Positions 35,746-47,029 of a stretch of 64,000 nucleotides of DNA are shown here, piece by piece; the stretch's first letter is position 1; every line of letters starts with the position of its first letter. The stretch is taken from the NCBI GenBank assembly GCA_018466975.1, contig CM031560.1:1364001-1428000 (forward strand), in the 5' to 3' direction. The notes below the pieces were generated by a model. The model saw only the letters and a program-made list of their open reading frames with translations. It was not told where the DNA came from and did no database searches. A program made the position numbers and the translations under genes. This stretch comes from Sparassis latifolia. Its lineage: Eukaryota > Basidiomycota > Agaricomycetes > Polyporales > Sparassidaceae.

Positions 35746-36377
35746 GCGACCGCGGTTGTGTGGTACTTTCCGCCATATTACTCTCCATTTCCGTGCTGAT
35801 GGGCTGGCAGACATTCCAGTGTACATGCTGTAATGTTCACACTCGCGTCATATCTGCAATGGAAATAGGGTGGCTTTATCCGTCCGCGTCATGATGGATC
35901 ATCCTGCTAGTCAGAAACTTCTGTGCTGTCGGTGACAATGATTTTCGGGTCGCGCGCACGCACGTGAGAAGCTTCGCCTGGAGTCATTTAGAAGAAGAGA
36001 CGCACTCAGTATTCCAGCGTTATTCGGACCACGGTATGTTATGGAGGTGTTTCACTGATATGATTGGCTATATAACAAGTCAGCAATCCTTCGTGCAGCA
36101 GGCTCCGAGGGCTGAGAAGATCAACTCCTTCGATGGCATCCCCGCAGTGACTCATAATGTGACGGGTCATTTGTTTTCCTACGAAGAAGCTCTCGGTTCA
36201 GAGATGGAGAGCGCAAGCTTCTGACTAACCGGGCTCACGTCTCGGGGAACCTTGGAGTGCTCGCCGTTTACCTGTGTATATAATCGAAATTTACACTGGA
36301 GAAGTGTGCTTGCTAAGGTCCTCTCTTGGCGTCCTTTTGGCCGCTCCTTTGCCTGAGCATCACCTCACTACTGCGAT
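35746..36377. other. Intergenic with a possible small coding exon at 35960-36224
   Basis: A frame around 35963-36035 reads 'REKLRLESFRRRDALSIPAL' and joins through a plausible intron (GTATGTT ... ACAAG) to 'QQSFVQQAPRAEKINSF' and ends 'SYEEALGSEMESASF' at 36224. No ATG was found in the first frame (a stop lies at 35939), so an upstream exon would be needed. Composition looks protein-like, but I know no family. Confidence 0.3.
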
Positions 36378-37945
36378 ATGTCCACGCGCCATTCCTTCCT
36401 TTCTACCACTGGTCTCATCAGACACGATTCAATAATCTCTCTAGCTCCTTCTGAGCATGCTTATTCCAGTGGCACAAGGCTCGGAAAACCACAGGATCGC
36501 AAGGAAATTCCGCTACATATCGCCACGTCTGGGGTTATTCCACTGCGACCAAGCTTCATCATTGGCTTCGCTGCTCTCTTTTCACTTTTATTTATCGCAT
36601 CTATCTCCATGACTTTTGTGGGCTTAGACGGTGATGAGCCAGAGTTCAAGGGTCTACTCGACACAATCGCCCTCACTAAACCTGGGGCGAGTAGACAGAT
36701 ATCTACTTCTGTTCCATGTCTCATGCACGAGGACAGGGGCTCACTTTACTTTTGCTCGCAACAGATAGTCTTGCTTGGTGAGAACGTTGACATCGACGTT
36801 GACGAGCCGTCCGTTGGCCTTCGTTGGTCTATCGTCGCCTGCGGGACAGACTTCGTCCTTCCTGGATCTGAAGGCATACACGAGAGCTCATCCTGCGGTC
36901 TCCCAAATATCCCGTTGGATATCTTTGTCGATAGGTAAGTCCACGCGTGTTCGCAGTGCTGGTCTCAGGCGAGGCTGACGTGTGATTCAAGTGACGTGGA
37001 TCCTGCTGCGAAGTACGATCCAGCTCAGTTCCCAGTGGTCAATGGTACCGGACAAAGATTGAGGTCAGTCTGCAGAAATCAAATTGGCATGAGATCAGTA
37101 TATTCAGGTATAGTTCTAGTGTTCAAGCGCTGTTTCAGTTCGGCCGCGATCATGTCCTCGATGTCCACGAGGATTACCTATATCCTTTTGATACATATCG
37201 CCTTACTACGACACTCCGCGCCACATCTGCTGGCAGCAATAACACTGGAGATCCCATCGCTATCAGTACTCTCACCACAATCACGAAGACTTCCAGCTTC
37301 GTCGTCCAGCCCGAGGATATCAATAGCTACGCACTGGCGTCGGATGGCTCACACGTTCCAAGTCAGGACCTCAACCTGTTGATACAAAGACCGGGCGTCG
37401 CGCGTGCGATAACGATGCTGTTGTTCAGTGTCAATTGGATGTTGGCGCATTCTACAATAGGTTTCGTGGCAGTTTCTTGGCTGTCCTCCGACGGGGAAAA
37501 GATCCGTCGTTACCTGACATTTATCTTTGTCATAGTTTTGGCCATACCGGAGATCAGAAAAACGATGCCCGATGCCCCTGGTTTTGACGGTGAGAAGTGA
37601 CGATGCTAATCTGTTGGACGATGTGCTTACACATCCGTTATGCAGGTGTCCTCCTCGGTATGCTCTATCCGATCATAGACGAGTCTAGGGGATACTGAAA
37701 TTTTTTTCATATTTTCTGCAGATAGCATCGGTTTCTTTCCGCAAATGCTCATAACTGGAATGTCCGCTATCGTGCTATTATGCATGATCGCCAAACGGGA
37801 ATTAGAACTATCGTTCGAGCCCCGTCCGAGCTCAGAGCTTCCGCATCGCAAACCACGAGTTTCCATGCACTTTTCTAAGGAAGTTAGGAATTTGCGACGG
37901 GGAGGAACATCTGTTGATTTCAGGGAGGCGCGGAGCTGGACTTGA
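36378..37945 (+). CDS. DUF4436 family integral membrane protein
   Basis: Function unknown. The first exon (from ATG 36378) encodes a polar N-terminus and a membrane segment 'FIIGFAALFSLLFIASISM'. An extracytoplasmic part follows with 'DVHEDYLYPFDTYRLTTTLR', the 'PFDxY' motif typical of the family, then 'LLFSVNWMLAHSTIGFVAV', 'LTFIFVIVLAIPEIRKTMPD' and 'APGFDG' spliced to 'DSIGFFPQMLITGMSAIVLL', which form the conserved C-terminal membrane segments with the hallmark MPDAPGFDG. The cytosolic tail is basic. Introns fall at about 36935, 37064, 37590 and 37643. Four membrane segments in all. Length and motif order agree with fungal members. Confidence 0.82.
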
Positions 37946-38395
37946 GGAGCTGTAGCAGATGACATCAAGTACCCATGCGATTGGATAGTAAATTATCGAC
38001 TTCCAGTCTTCTGCAGCATGTAGACCAGGGCTGTTCGTTCTGTTGTGCGTCGGAAGTCAAGCACCACCAACGAAGCGTCCGAATTCATAGGGGGAAAAGT
38101 CAGCGGGCTCTAAAAGCGTTCATGATTTTACAATGATTTCGGTAACGTATCACATACGGGTGTGTGAGTGATTATCTGTTTCTACCTATTGGATTGGACT
38201 ATTGAAGCACCTGCGAAAGACCGGCGGGAGAACTGTGGCAATTGTACTTCAAAGCTTAGGCACCTCCAATGAACTTGAACGACTGCCTTTTGCAGCCGTG
38301 CACAACTTGATCGAACGAGCGCTTAGCCGCGTTAGCACTTCACTTCACTCCAGCACGTCCACTGGCACCAGGCCATCATCTTGCACTCGCGTTCT
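37946..38395. other. Intergenic between the DUF4436 gene and the Derlin gene
   Basis: About 450 bp between co-directional genes. No repeat, RNA gene or convincing reading frame; presumably the Derlin promoter. Confidence 0.5.
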
Positions 38396-39246
38396 ATGCC
38401 TGTAGGGATCGAAGCGTGGGTTACCCAGATTCCACCCGTTACTCGAACATGGCTCATTCTGGCTGTCCTGACGAGCTTGGCCGTCGTGAGCATATCACTT
38501 ACCCTGTGTCTGAACCTTCGACGCTCAGCTGCTGTTCTCGTCATGGTCCAGCAATGCCAGCTCGTCACACCTTTGCAACTATACTTCAGCTTTAAGGCAG
38601 TATTTACCAACGCGCAGGTACGGGCTTGCAGTCAACTCACCACATCTTGTACTAACGGTGTTGCAGCCATGGAGGGTGTTGACAACGTTCTTTTACTTCG
38701 GTACGATATCTCTGGATTTCGTATTCCACATGTTCTTCTTGTGAGTACTCTTGATTTAAAGGCTGTCTTTGTCTTACTGACTTATGACTTAGTATGCGAT
38801 ATAGCCGGATGTTGGAGGAGTCGTCCTTCGCGAATCGCAAAGCAGACTACTTCTGGTTGTTATTCCTGTCCTCGATCATGCTTCTCGTAAGTCCTACTTG
38901 TACTTTTTTGCTTCAAATATTCGTGACATATGCGCCCCAGGCGTTATCACCACTCGTGAATTTGCCATTCCTGTCTTCTCCGCTCGCATTTGTCCCCATA
39001 TACATGTGGTCGCGCCGGCATCCATCAACTCCGATATCTCTCTTCGGTCTGGTCACAATTACGGCCCCTTACTTGCCTCTCGCTTTGGTTGGCATTGCTT
39101 GGGCACTGAACGGGACTTGGAGAGCTGCAGCAGGTGATCTGCTGGGTTGTGCAGTGGGTCATATCAGTTGGTTTGTCAGGGACGTCTGGACTCGGGAAAT
39201 GGTAGGTGGGCATACTATTCTGAGTGAAGCGCCAGATGCCTTGTGA
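38396..39246 (+). CDS. Derlin / Der1-like protein of ER-associated degradation
   Basis: Rhomboid-like pseudoprotease of the ER membrane that helps move misfolded proteins to the cytosol. Start ATG at 38396: 'MPVGIEAWVTQIPPVTRTW', the Derlin N-terminal signature. Splicing joins 'LAVLTSLAV' (donor GTGAGC) to 'QQCQLVTPLQLYFSFKAVF', then 'TNAQ' to 'PWRVLTTFFYFGTISLDFVF', the conserved WR motif and first membrane segments, then 'YSRMLEESSFANRKADYFW' and 'LLFLSSIMLL'. Later exons give 'FPFLSSPLAF'-type segments and 'WALNGTWRAAAGDLLGCAVG', a GxxxG-rich helix as in the family, ending 'GHTILSEAPDAL'. Introns sit at about 38487-38550, 38619-38666, 38740-38792 and 38888-38940. Confidence 0.9.
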
Positions 39247-40728
39247 GTCGCCTCTCGTTGACTGGGTCTTTACTGTGGGCTGAGCCTTGAGCTAGGAAGC
39301 GATTGTTTGGGGATATCTAGTTGCGTCCATATGGTGTAGTCATAATTGACATCAACCAGGAACTGTTTGTTGTGTCCTGCAGGCAACCCTATCATTGTTG
39401 AATCGGGGTCTTGGTCAAACTTCTTTAGCTGAGTATATGCCGGGATACTCACTACTCTCCTCCTTCCGGAGGTTGACGGGCTCTGCCATGTAAGAATCGA
39501 GGACATGCGACCGCCGTGGGTAAATCGTTGGTAGGTGTGAGACAATTCTGTTCCGTGGCTGGTTGACCTGACATTAAGGTGTCCACAACCGACTTGATGA
39601 AAATCCTAGACCCTCTCGCAACAGATATACTAGCACGCTTGCTCGACTGTCGAGAACAACCCCGGCACAATTTTCCCATCGTATCTCAGGTCTCGATTGT
39701 GAAAGTTTATCGCCGACGACCTTCATTTTCTCTCACTTAGATCGGCTGATGGCCTAGAGCACTAGCTCGCAGCAACTGCAGGTTCGCCGGCCATTTGGTA
39801 CGTCATCAATTCCACCTTTCGGTTTGCTCAAGACAGTATTTCACCTTATTTGTCCTGACAGTTGGAAACTCGCTGTCGAATAATGATAGCGATGGAGGGG
39901 AAGTCTGGTCCATGTAGATTTGTCTCGATGACGCTCAGCGGTCACATCAGCGCTGTGCTATGTCTACTAACTCGCAAGAACGGCGTCCGAAGACAGCGGT
40001 ACGCGGTCGCAACATTCTCCATGTCCCTACAACACTCACAGTAAACTGTTGGTATATGACGCCACCATTGATGGTGGCTTTTCGAGCGACCGACATGCCT
40101 GAGACTGCAGTCAGTTCTGTCAGGTTGAAGCCGAACTACCAGCCAATAATCATAGCTCGACGACATCGACAATGACTTGGCAGATAGGCTGCGGAGCTCG
40201 CAAGCGCTGCTCGTGGATTTCATCTCTCCTGCGAAGCTAGTGTACTTCGCACCTCGTGCAGTAGCTGCCGGGGCCGAGTAAGTTCGTGATACTGCCTCGC
40301 GGCTGCGCTCGCGGTGTGGAATCTCGGGAGTTCGAGTTGAGACAGGAGTCCCACGATATGTTCCCGCCTGTCAAAGACACGGGAGGACAACCGTCGCAAC
40401 ATAATGCAAGATGCCGTATGTGTGCGCGTCGATGGCAGATGTGCGCCACGCAGTGTCGTGGGGCGGGCAGATGGGGGGAAAACTAGAGTGATTCTGTGCA
40501 GTGAGTTTCCGTCGTCTTCCAGTGCCAAGAGCTGAAAAACACTGAAGTTCTGTCTTCTATGGCGCCTGCGCCGTAAGCGTCACCAAAGCAGAGGGCTGAT
40601 GGGCTGGCCAAAAAGGACACACGGCTTGGGTGCCCAGTTCCGCGTAGCTGTGATCCTGCAAGTGCAGATCAAAGATGAGGCATAAATCACATCTATCATG
40701 CCCAAGGACTGCCTAGCCTAGAGCGTCT
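39247..40728. other. Gene-poor stretch
   Basis: About 1.5 kb without a supported gene. Open frames of 60-100 codons occur on both strands (for example 40220-40528 minus) but lack family features and conserved splice patterns. No inverted or direct repeats were recognised. Confidence 0.5.
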
Positions 40729-41490
40729 CTAGTCGATATCTTCTCCCTCAATGATTGCCTCGCCGTCCTCAGAGAATTTGACATCATGCTGAGTTTCAAA
40801 TTAGTCGTTAGCTACGCTGATATCAGTAGTGTGATACCTTGTGCCCCGCGGACTTCCCGACATATTTGGTGTGGTCTGAAGTTGAGGCGAATTTCATTAT
40901 GCTATCCGTAGACAGCCAATGAATTGCGGACTCACGTCCATACGCAGCCAGCTGTCCAGCAGCATTGTAGAAATCAACGCGGGTGTAGGCCAGGGACTTC
41001 CCTACATTACAGATGCAACATCTCGTTTCAGTATTGTTGATCTGAACGTGACAGAGGAGGACCCTCACCGATTCCTGTAACGATAGCCGTCGCCATGAGC
41101 TCGTCACCCACACGACCCGCTGGTTTGACAAACGATGTGCCGATGTCTACAGATACGCCCGTCATGTACTGCCCCTTCGTGGCGACGGCGAGAGATCCCA
41201 GGGTGTCAGTCAGTGACATAACAAGGCCACCGTGCACGGTCTTGACGAATCGGTTAGTATCATACTGCGACTCGGGGCGGTCTATCTCACTCCGACACGG
41301 TTCACTGCGGAGGCGTGCTCGTCCCGATTTCATACAAAGATGGAAAGGATGACGCACAGTTATAAGGCTCAATTTTCAACGAGGCGCGCAGTACACCTGG
41401 CTTCGCATCGAGGATCTTGAGCTGTCATGGTATCATAGGAAATTTGAAAACTCTCGGAGAGTTGGCGCTGGATAAGGACGCGCACATTAG
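40729..41490 (-). CDS. Acyl-CoA thioesterase, hotdog fold (ACOT13/THEM2-like)
   Basis: Hydrolyses acyl-CoA thioesters to fatty acid and CoA; homologues are mitochondrial-associated tetramers. Exons read 'LKILDAKPGVLRASLKIEP', then 'NRFVKTVHGGLVMSLTDTLG' with the HGG motif and the nearby catalytic Asp, 'SVDIGTSFVKPAGRVGDEL', 'KSLAYTRVDFYNAAGQLAAY', 'HTKYVGKSAGHKH' and the C-terminus 'DVKFSEDGEAIIEGEDID' with stop at 40729-40731. Introns near 40790-40840, 40915-40935, 41000-41070 and 41240-41360. The start is uncertain: a short first exon beginning at an ATG near 41490 ('MCASLSSANSPR') joins in frame, but its coding quality is weak. Family call is firm from the HGG core. Confidence 0.82.
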
Positions 41491-44446
41491 GAAAACATTG
41501 TTGGTCGTGGCCTGGCCCCACGAGGTGCAAAGAGGTGCTGGTTAGTCAACCACCAGGTAAGCGAGACGATAGACGTCACACCTTTGTTTTCCACGAACGA
41601 CCTCCATACCTGACGGGTGGAGGTAGCTCATGAAACGTTCGGAAAAGATAACATTCATCTCACACGTCGTGTGAAGCGCAAACAAGCTGCCATGTCTCGG
41701 TGGTGAACAAGTGGAAGCAGAGCGCTGATGGAGGTGTGAACTTCAAGCAGCCAACCGCGTCGCGATCACGTGAATTTGGCCTGCAATCGACCAATCCGAA
41801 CGGTCACAGGTCACACGAGTTTTCAACGACCCCCATAAATCGAGAAAAATTTAGCGGAATTTTAGAGATTTTTTAAACTATCCGAAAAAGGCAAAACCCC
41901 GATTCTGCAGTATACTGTGCCGTTACGACCGTTCCGGCCGGGGATGTGACGACGGACAGCCTTGTAACGATCCGGCCACTCGGCCGGGACAGTCGCGTAG
42001 ACATTCCGGCCGGCCGGCCAAGTCACGATTGCCGACCGTCCGGGTACCCAAGTTTGTCCGGCCACTGCGTCCATGGATAGGATTCCGGCCAGGCCAACAT
42101 CGTTCGGACGCGTGACTGGCCGGATTGGTCGTAATGGCACAGTAGTAGCGCAGTAGTGACTAGTAAGTAGCTCGCTGCCACATTCAGTGATTTCCCATCC
42201 ACTGTCCACGTTGTTATCCACCCCGCTTACAGCTGTGTGATCACTTAGGCAGCTAGCACACGCACACACCGCTCACCGTTTGGACAGAAGCCGGTGTTTA
42301 AGTAAGTACTCGGTATTCCAATCCTCGTCGCCTGATGATGCCTGAACTCGTAGCTGCACCCACGAGCACACTACGACGTATTTACTAACACGCGAATCAC
42401 TCAGCGAGTCATCCTATCGCCTTGAAAGACAGTGTTACCCAAGTGTGAGGTTCCGTGAGACAAAACCTCGGGACGAAGTCTGCACTAGGGCTTCTGGGCT
42501 GAATCGAACTTGTCCAGCGTTGATGAGTCTTCCTTGATGGTGGCGTAGTTCAGCTAACGGTGCGGTGATTGTCAGACATAAACCGAGTCACCGTATGACA
42601 CGGGGACATGGGGCATGGATGTACATGAGCAGCAGCCAACTTCGAACAGCAGTGCCTGGCGCTCAGTCTCGTTACGGGCGTCCCGTTGATATTTCCCCAT
42701 ACAGGTGAAGCATTCGTGCGTCTAAGACGGCCAGGAAAACTGCCCCGCAATATCAGGACCCTGAGCTGTGCGACCGGAAGTGAGTAACGCGTACAAAACA
42801 TGGTTGCGTAAGTATGTTTCTCCCCTGGCTTCATTGCTGGCTTCATTGCCTTCCGCGTCGTGCCTTGCTGATCGTACTTATAGAGCGTCCCGTCGACGCC
42901 AGAGTGAGACGCATCTTTGATGCTGCATGCGGTGACATAGACTTCACCCAGACAAGCAAACTCGACTAGGCCTGACATTCCTGTCATGATGAGGCAAGAC
43001 GAGGCCCGGTACCTAACGCGGCCGGTCGGGCATGGATGCCAGTGGAAACGCCATTGACGGTGGCCGTTTATTCCACGCACAGCGGGAATAAAAGTGAAAA
43101 CTGTGGGGGTATAATGACAGCTTGCGCTAAGACAAGTGTTAAAATATTCGCTTGGAATGAGGGCCGTGTATGGGAGTGACCCTCGGAGTCGATGAGTTAG
43201 TGCCACAAGATCGCCCGGAGATAGGCGCGACCGACTAGTAGATCTCATTCTGTATCCGTTACGATGGAGGCTCCAGAAAAACATACATACGCGATTGGGT
43301 ATTTCGAGAGCACGACCGCACTTGGCCAATCGATACATCTGCAGCAACTAGTAGCACCCAGCATATTGACATTGGGTGTCTGTACATGTGCTCTGGTGAT
43401 TCGGAACGCGTTAGTAGCAAGAATACAACTTGAAGAACAGTGCCATGGACGTTCGGTATCATGTAGTGGCTCTAAAAGGTACTTAACACCGGGAGGTGTC
43501 ACACACTCCGTCTTTCGTTCTGTCGTGAGGGCCAGCAGCTAGCCTCTCCTACCAGGGTACTGGTTGGGCCCACGTTCAGTCCGGGGATGTTATCTCTTCC
43601 TTACTCCTCATGAACGGTGAGAACAACCTCCAGCCGAATCTCCAAATCCTGATTCAGACGTGCGAAATACGGAATCGTTCTGGGGTTGATTCTATGTTCT
43701 TTTCTGACAGCGTTCATGCCTTCTAGTCACACGAATCTGTGCCTTTGCACATCTCCGACGGTCTACGGTACCGCACACTCTACCTTCCTTTCTTCGGAGG
43801 AAGCAATCCACTCAACTTCGAGACCGCAGTTTGTGGAGGCCGTCTACCTCTATCGTCATCGTATTCCCGTTAGTAATCTCTATGAGTAATGGTGAGCCAA
43901 TTATTCTTCAAGACTCAGACTTAAGTATTTTCGCTTCACGATGGCTGGCAGACCGTGTATTTACATCATATTATCGCGTGCAGGTCGTCTTTATGTTTCA
44001 CATCATGGTCGTCAATCTCTTGCCAATGATGGTTAGCATCATATCGACGCTGTCGGTGCCAGGCGCGCATCTCCTCCGAGTGGTGGTCCCGGACACCGCA
44101 TCCTTCACTCCGCGTGAGTGTTATCATGCCACCCCCCGACAGTGGCATCTGTCATTACTTTCCATATAGAGGATTTCTCGAGGAAAACAACCTCAGGAAC
44201 AGTCGAGTATGTTTACCGCTAAGGCAGGCTGCACCCGCGGGAACCCGCACTTGACCTGCAGATGTATTCGGGTCAGGGTTCATGGATCGGGCACGGTCCT
44301 GTCGTCTTGATGGTGCTCACCCGCGGGTTTGGCCCGGGCAGCATCCGGATATACCCATGCTACTCCCCACTACTTAAATATGTCTGCAGTTCTCCAAATG
44401 GTGCTCAAACCATCTCCCCAACACGGGTCTTCTTCCTCCTCCTTCA
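41491..44446. other. Gene-poor stretch of about 3 kb
   Basis: Contains the small TIR element at 41912-42143 and otherwise no supported gene. The longest open frame (42550-43347, minus) is Cys/Arg/His-rich and featureless. Frames at 43686-44169 on the plus strand are hydrophobic in parts but are broken by stops and match nothing I know; a decayed gene there is possible. Confidence 0.5.
41912..42143. mobile_element. Small CCGGCC-rich TIR element (MITE)
   Basis: About 230 bp with inverted ends: left ACTGTGCCGTTACGACC, right (reverse complement) ACTGTGCCATTACGACC, followed on both sides by CCGGCC. The interior repeats CCGGCC many times (near 41934, 41970, 41983, 42006, 42058, 42088 and 42118). 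The flanks offer GTA or AGTA as a possible short target duplication, not decisive. No coding capacity. Confidence 0.65.
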
Positions 44447-46325
44447 ATGGCTGCGGACAATCTGACGATGCCCATCCCTCCTCTCAGCGACACACCTTTG
44501 CCGGTAGTGGCGCAGACGCCGATCAACACTGTGTTGGCTTCTCCGCTAGTAGCTGATCAGATGAGTTCCAAGGAGGCACCGTTTGGCAAAGGCGTCATCA
44601 ACATCTCCCTTACCCCTCTCACCATATCTGGGGGAGAAGTCCAACCATCAGAGAAGACCATCAATTGGGAAGGCTACCAGGACGATGTTCTACCCGACAA
44701 GGTCCACGGACGATTTCTTCGCAACCTGCAATTCCAGATATTCTCTTTCTACCGCAGGTTCTTTGGTATCGTCTTCGTTGTAAACATGGCCATCTTTATC
44801 GCATTCTGTGTCCACGGTGGCTCAGAGACCAGCGCGAAGAAGTTGGGCGAGATCGTGGTGGCGAATCTTTTTGTCGCGATTCTAATGCGTCAGGACCATG
44901 TAATCAATGCGTTCTTCACGGTCTTTTGTGCTCCCGGCAATACGTAAGTCGCTCTCACCATGATCTTCATTTTGTGAATGACGATGCTAAACACACACAC
45001 AGGTGGCCGCTATGGATTCGGCGCGCCTTAGCGCGAGTATATAGTATCGGCGGGCGTAAGTAATCGGCGTTGCTGAAACCTTATTACTGATTGACACGAT
45101 TCGCAGTGCATTCTGGATGTGCAGTCAGCGGAACTATCTGGCTGGTTCTTTTCACCGTGCAAGCGACAAGGGAAGTCGTCAACAAGAAACAGGTGGGGAG
45201 ACGCTACTTCTTCTCCCTTGTCGTTTTACTGAGTGTGGTTGTAGACCTCAGTCGCGACTTTAGCGGTCACATACGTCATTTTAGTCCTCCTTGTTGGCAT
45301 GTTGATCTTTGCCTATCCTGCCCTTCGCCGCAAACTCCATGATACCTTTGAGGTAACGCATCGTTTCGCGGGGTGGACAGCTGTGGGCCTTGTATGGGCT
45401 CAGGTTCGTCATCTTCAATTCACTTCATTTCATTCCACACTGAAAATATGGATATTGACATCAACGTCCTCAGGTCATCCTGTTGATCAACGACTACCGT
45501 GAGCCGGGACAGTCGTTAAGACAGGCTATGGTCAAATCCGCACCATTCTGGCTCGTCGTTGTCTTTACTGGTTCCATCATGTCTTCGTGGCTTCGTCTTC
45601 GGAAGGTGCCGGTTCACGCCGAAGTACTCTCCGATCACGCCGTCCGATTCTACTTCGATTACGGTGTGTACATGTTTGTCAGTAGTCTAATGCCCCATCC
45701 TGACGCGCCTCAGTGAACACACAGCCAGGGCACTTCACACGCATGTCGTCGAATCCCCTGCTCGAGTGGCACTCATTCGCAACCATTGCTATCCCTGGCA
45801 GGACTGGATATTCTGCCATTATTTCGAAGGCAGGAGACTGGACGTCCCGGCAAATCACCGACCCGCCTAAAGAAATCTGGATTCGTGGTGTTCCCTGCTT
45901 CGGTGTCGTGCGCGTTTGCACCCTCTTCCGACGTGTCCTCTTGGTTGCGACGGGCAGCGGAATTGCCCCCCTGGCGCCGGTTATTTTTGCGAAGAAGGTG
46001 GCCATACAATTGTTATGGACGGCACCTGTAGTCCGCAAGACTTTCGGTGATAAACTCGTCGACTCTTTGTTGGAAGCAGCACCAAGCGCTGTCATTTATG
46101 GTATGTTGTCCGCACGGTCTGTCAGTGTGACTGTTATTGATGCTGTCTATCCCAGACACTCGTGTGCATGGAAAACCGGACATGGTGAAGCTAACCTATC
46201 GCATGGTGCGCGAATTCAACGCAGAGGCGGTGGTAGTCATTTCGAACCCGCCGTTGACGGAGAAGGTTGTCTATGGTATGATTAGTCGTGGAATTCCTGC
46301 CTATGGCGCTATCTGGGACTCCTGA
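44447..46325 (+). CDS. TmpA-like integral membrane flavoprotein (ferric-reductase-like)
   Basis: Relative of Aspergillus TmpA, a membrane flavoprotein implicated in a developmental signal, and of the membrane oxidoreductases found near NRPS-like genes. ATG at 44447 starts a polar N-terminus; 'FYRRFFGIVFVVNMAIFIAF' and 'KKLGEIVVANLFVAILMRQD' are the first membrane segments, followed by 'VHSGCAVSGTIWLVLFTVQA' and 'HDTFEVTHRFAGWTAVGLVW'. The cytosolic FAD/NAD-binding part has 'HAEVLSDHAVRFYFDY', 'LLVATGSGIAPLAPVI' (pyridine-nucleotide motif), and the C-terminus 'VKLTYRMVREFNAEAVVVIS' with 'RGIPAYGAIWDS'. About six introns. Orthodox heme-ligating histidine pairs are not obvious. No NRPS gene lies in the window. 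Confidence 0.75.
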
Positions 46326-47029
46326 AGTCCCTGATCTGGGTGTTGTACTGTGCTGCTGTGCGGCTGATGAGTCGTCGAGACAATTGCCCACGGCTTTCCG
46401 TTATCGCGACATCTTTCATTCTTTCACGTATTTTATCATAGAGGATATAGGCAGGTCCGCCGCCGGCGAGTATTTACACGAGGATTACTATGTATTACAT
46501 CGGTAGCCTCGAGTATTGTAGCCTCGAGAGCACTGTTCTTTAAGAAAAGCTCGGTGACCTAAGGAGTCACGCACGGTCCTTTTGATTGTATACTATACCT
46601 TCATAGAATTGTTCTGCTCGTTCACAATACCTGAGGCCTGATACCGGTGCCGCGCGACTTCTGAGTCTGAGAGATCAACGTTCGTCTTCGTTGCACATCG
46701 TCTGAAAACCAACTTCGGGTCCGGGATCTCCGCAAGCCGTGCACTAGTACACGGATATCCTGATTCCTGAGCCCGAGGGTTGAAGCGGAGTGGCATCTGC
46801 CCACGGGAGACCATACCGTCGTGACACTAGAGGCGTCGCGTGACTCAAGTATCAATGCGAACGAGGACGCCGAGGACATGACTGCCCATTGACCTTCGCA
46901 GCCAATTCGCAGCCGCTCATAAGTGGATAAGGTGAGAGAGATCAGGAGGTCAGACTCCGTGTATCACCTGCATGGGGCAGGAGGGATAAATACTGAATGT
47001 AGAGTTGCTTTGAAACTGGTAGGCACGAC
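46326..47029. other. Intergenic between TmpA-like and acyl-CoA dehydrogenase genes
   Basis: About 700 bp between co-directional genes. The open frames (46593-46879, minus) have no family features. No repeats recognised. Confidence 0.5.

Noticed and set aside
42550..43347. 265-codon open frame on the minus strand
   Set aside because: Cys/His/Arg-rich, no domain, no splice context, and located in a repeat-bearing gene-poor stretch; most likely chance.
43686..44169. Hydrophobic reading frames on the plus strand
   Set aside because: Could be a decayed membrane protein, but frames are broken and no family or splice pattern could be supported.
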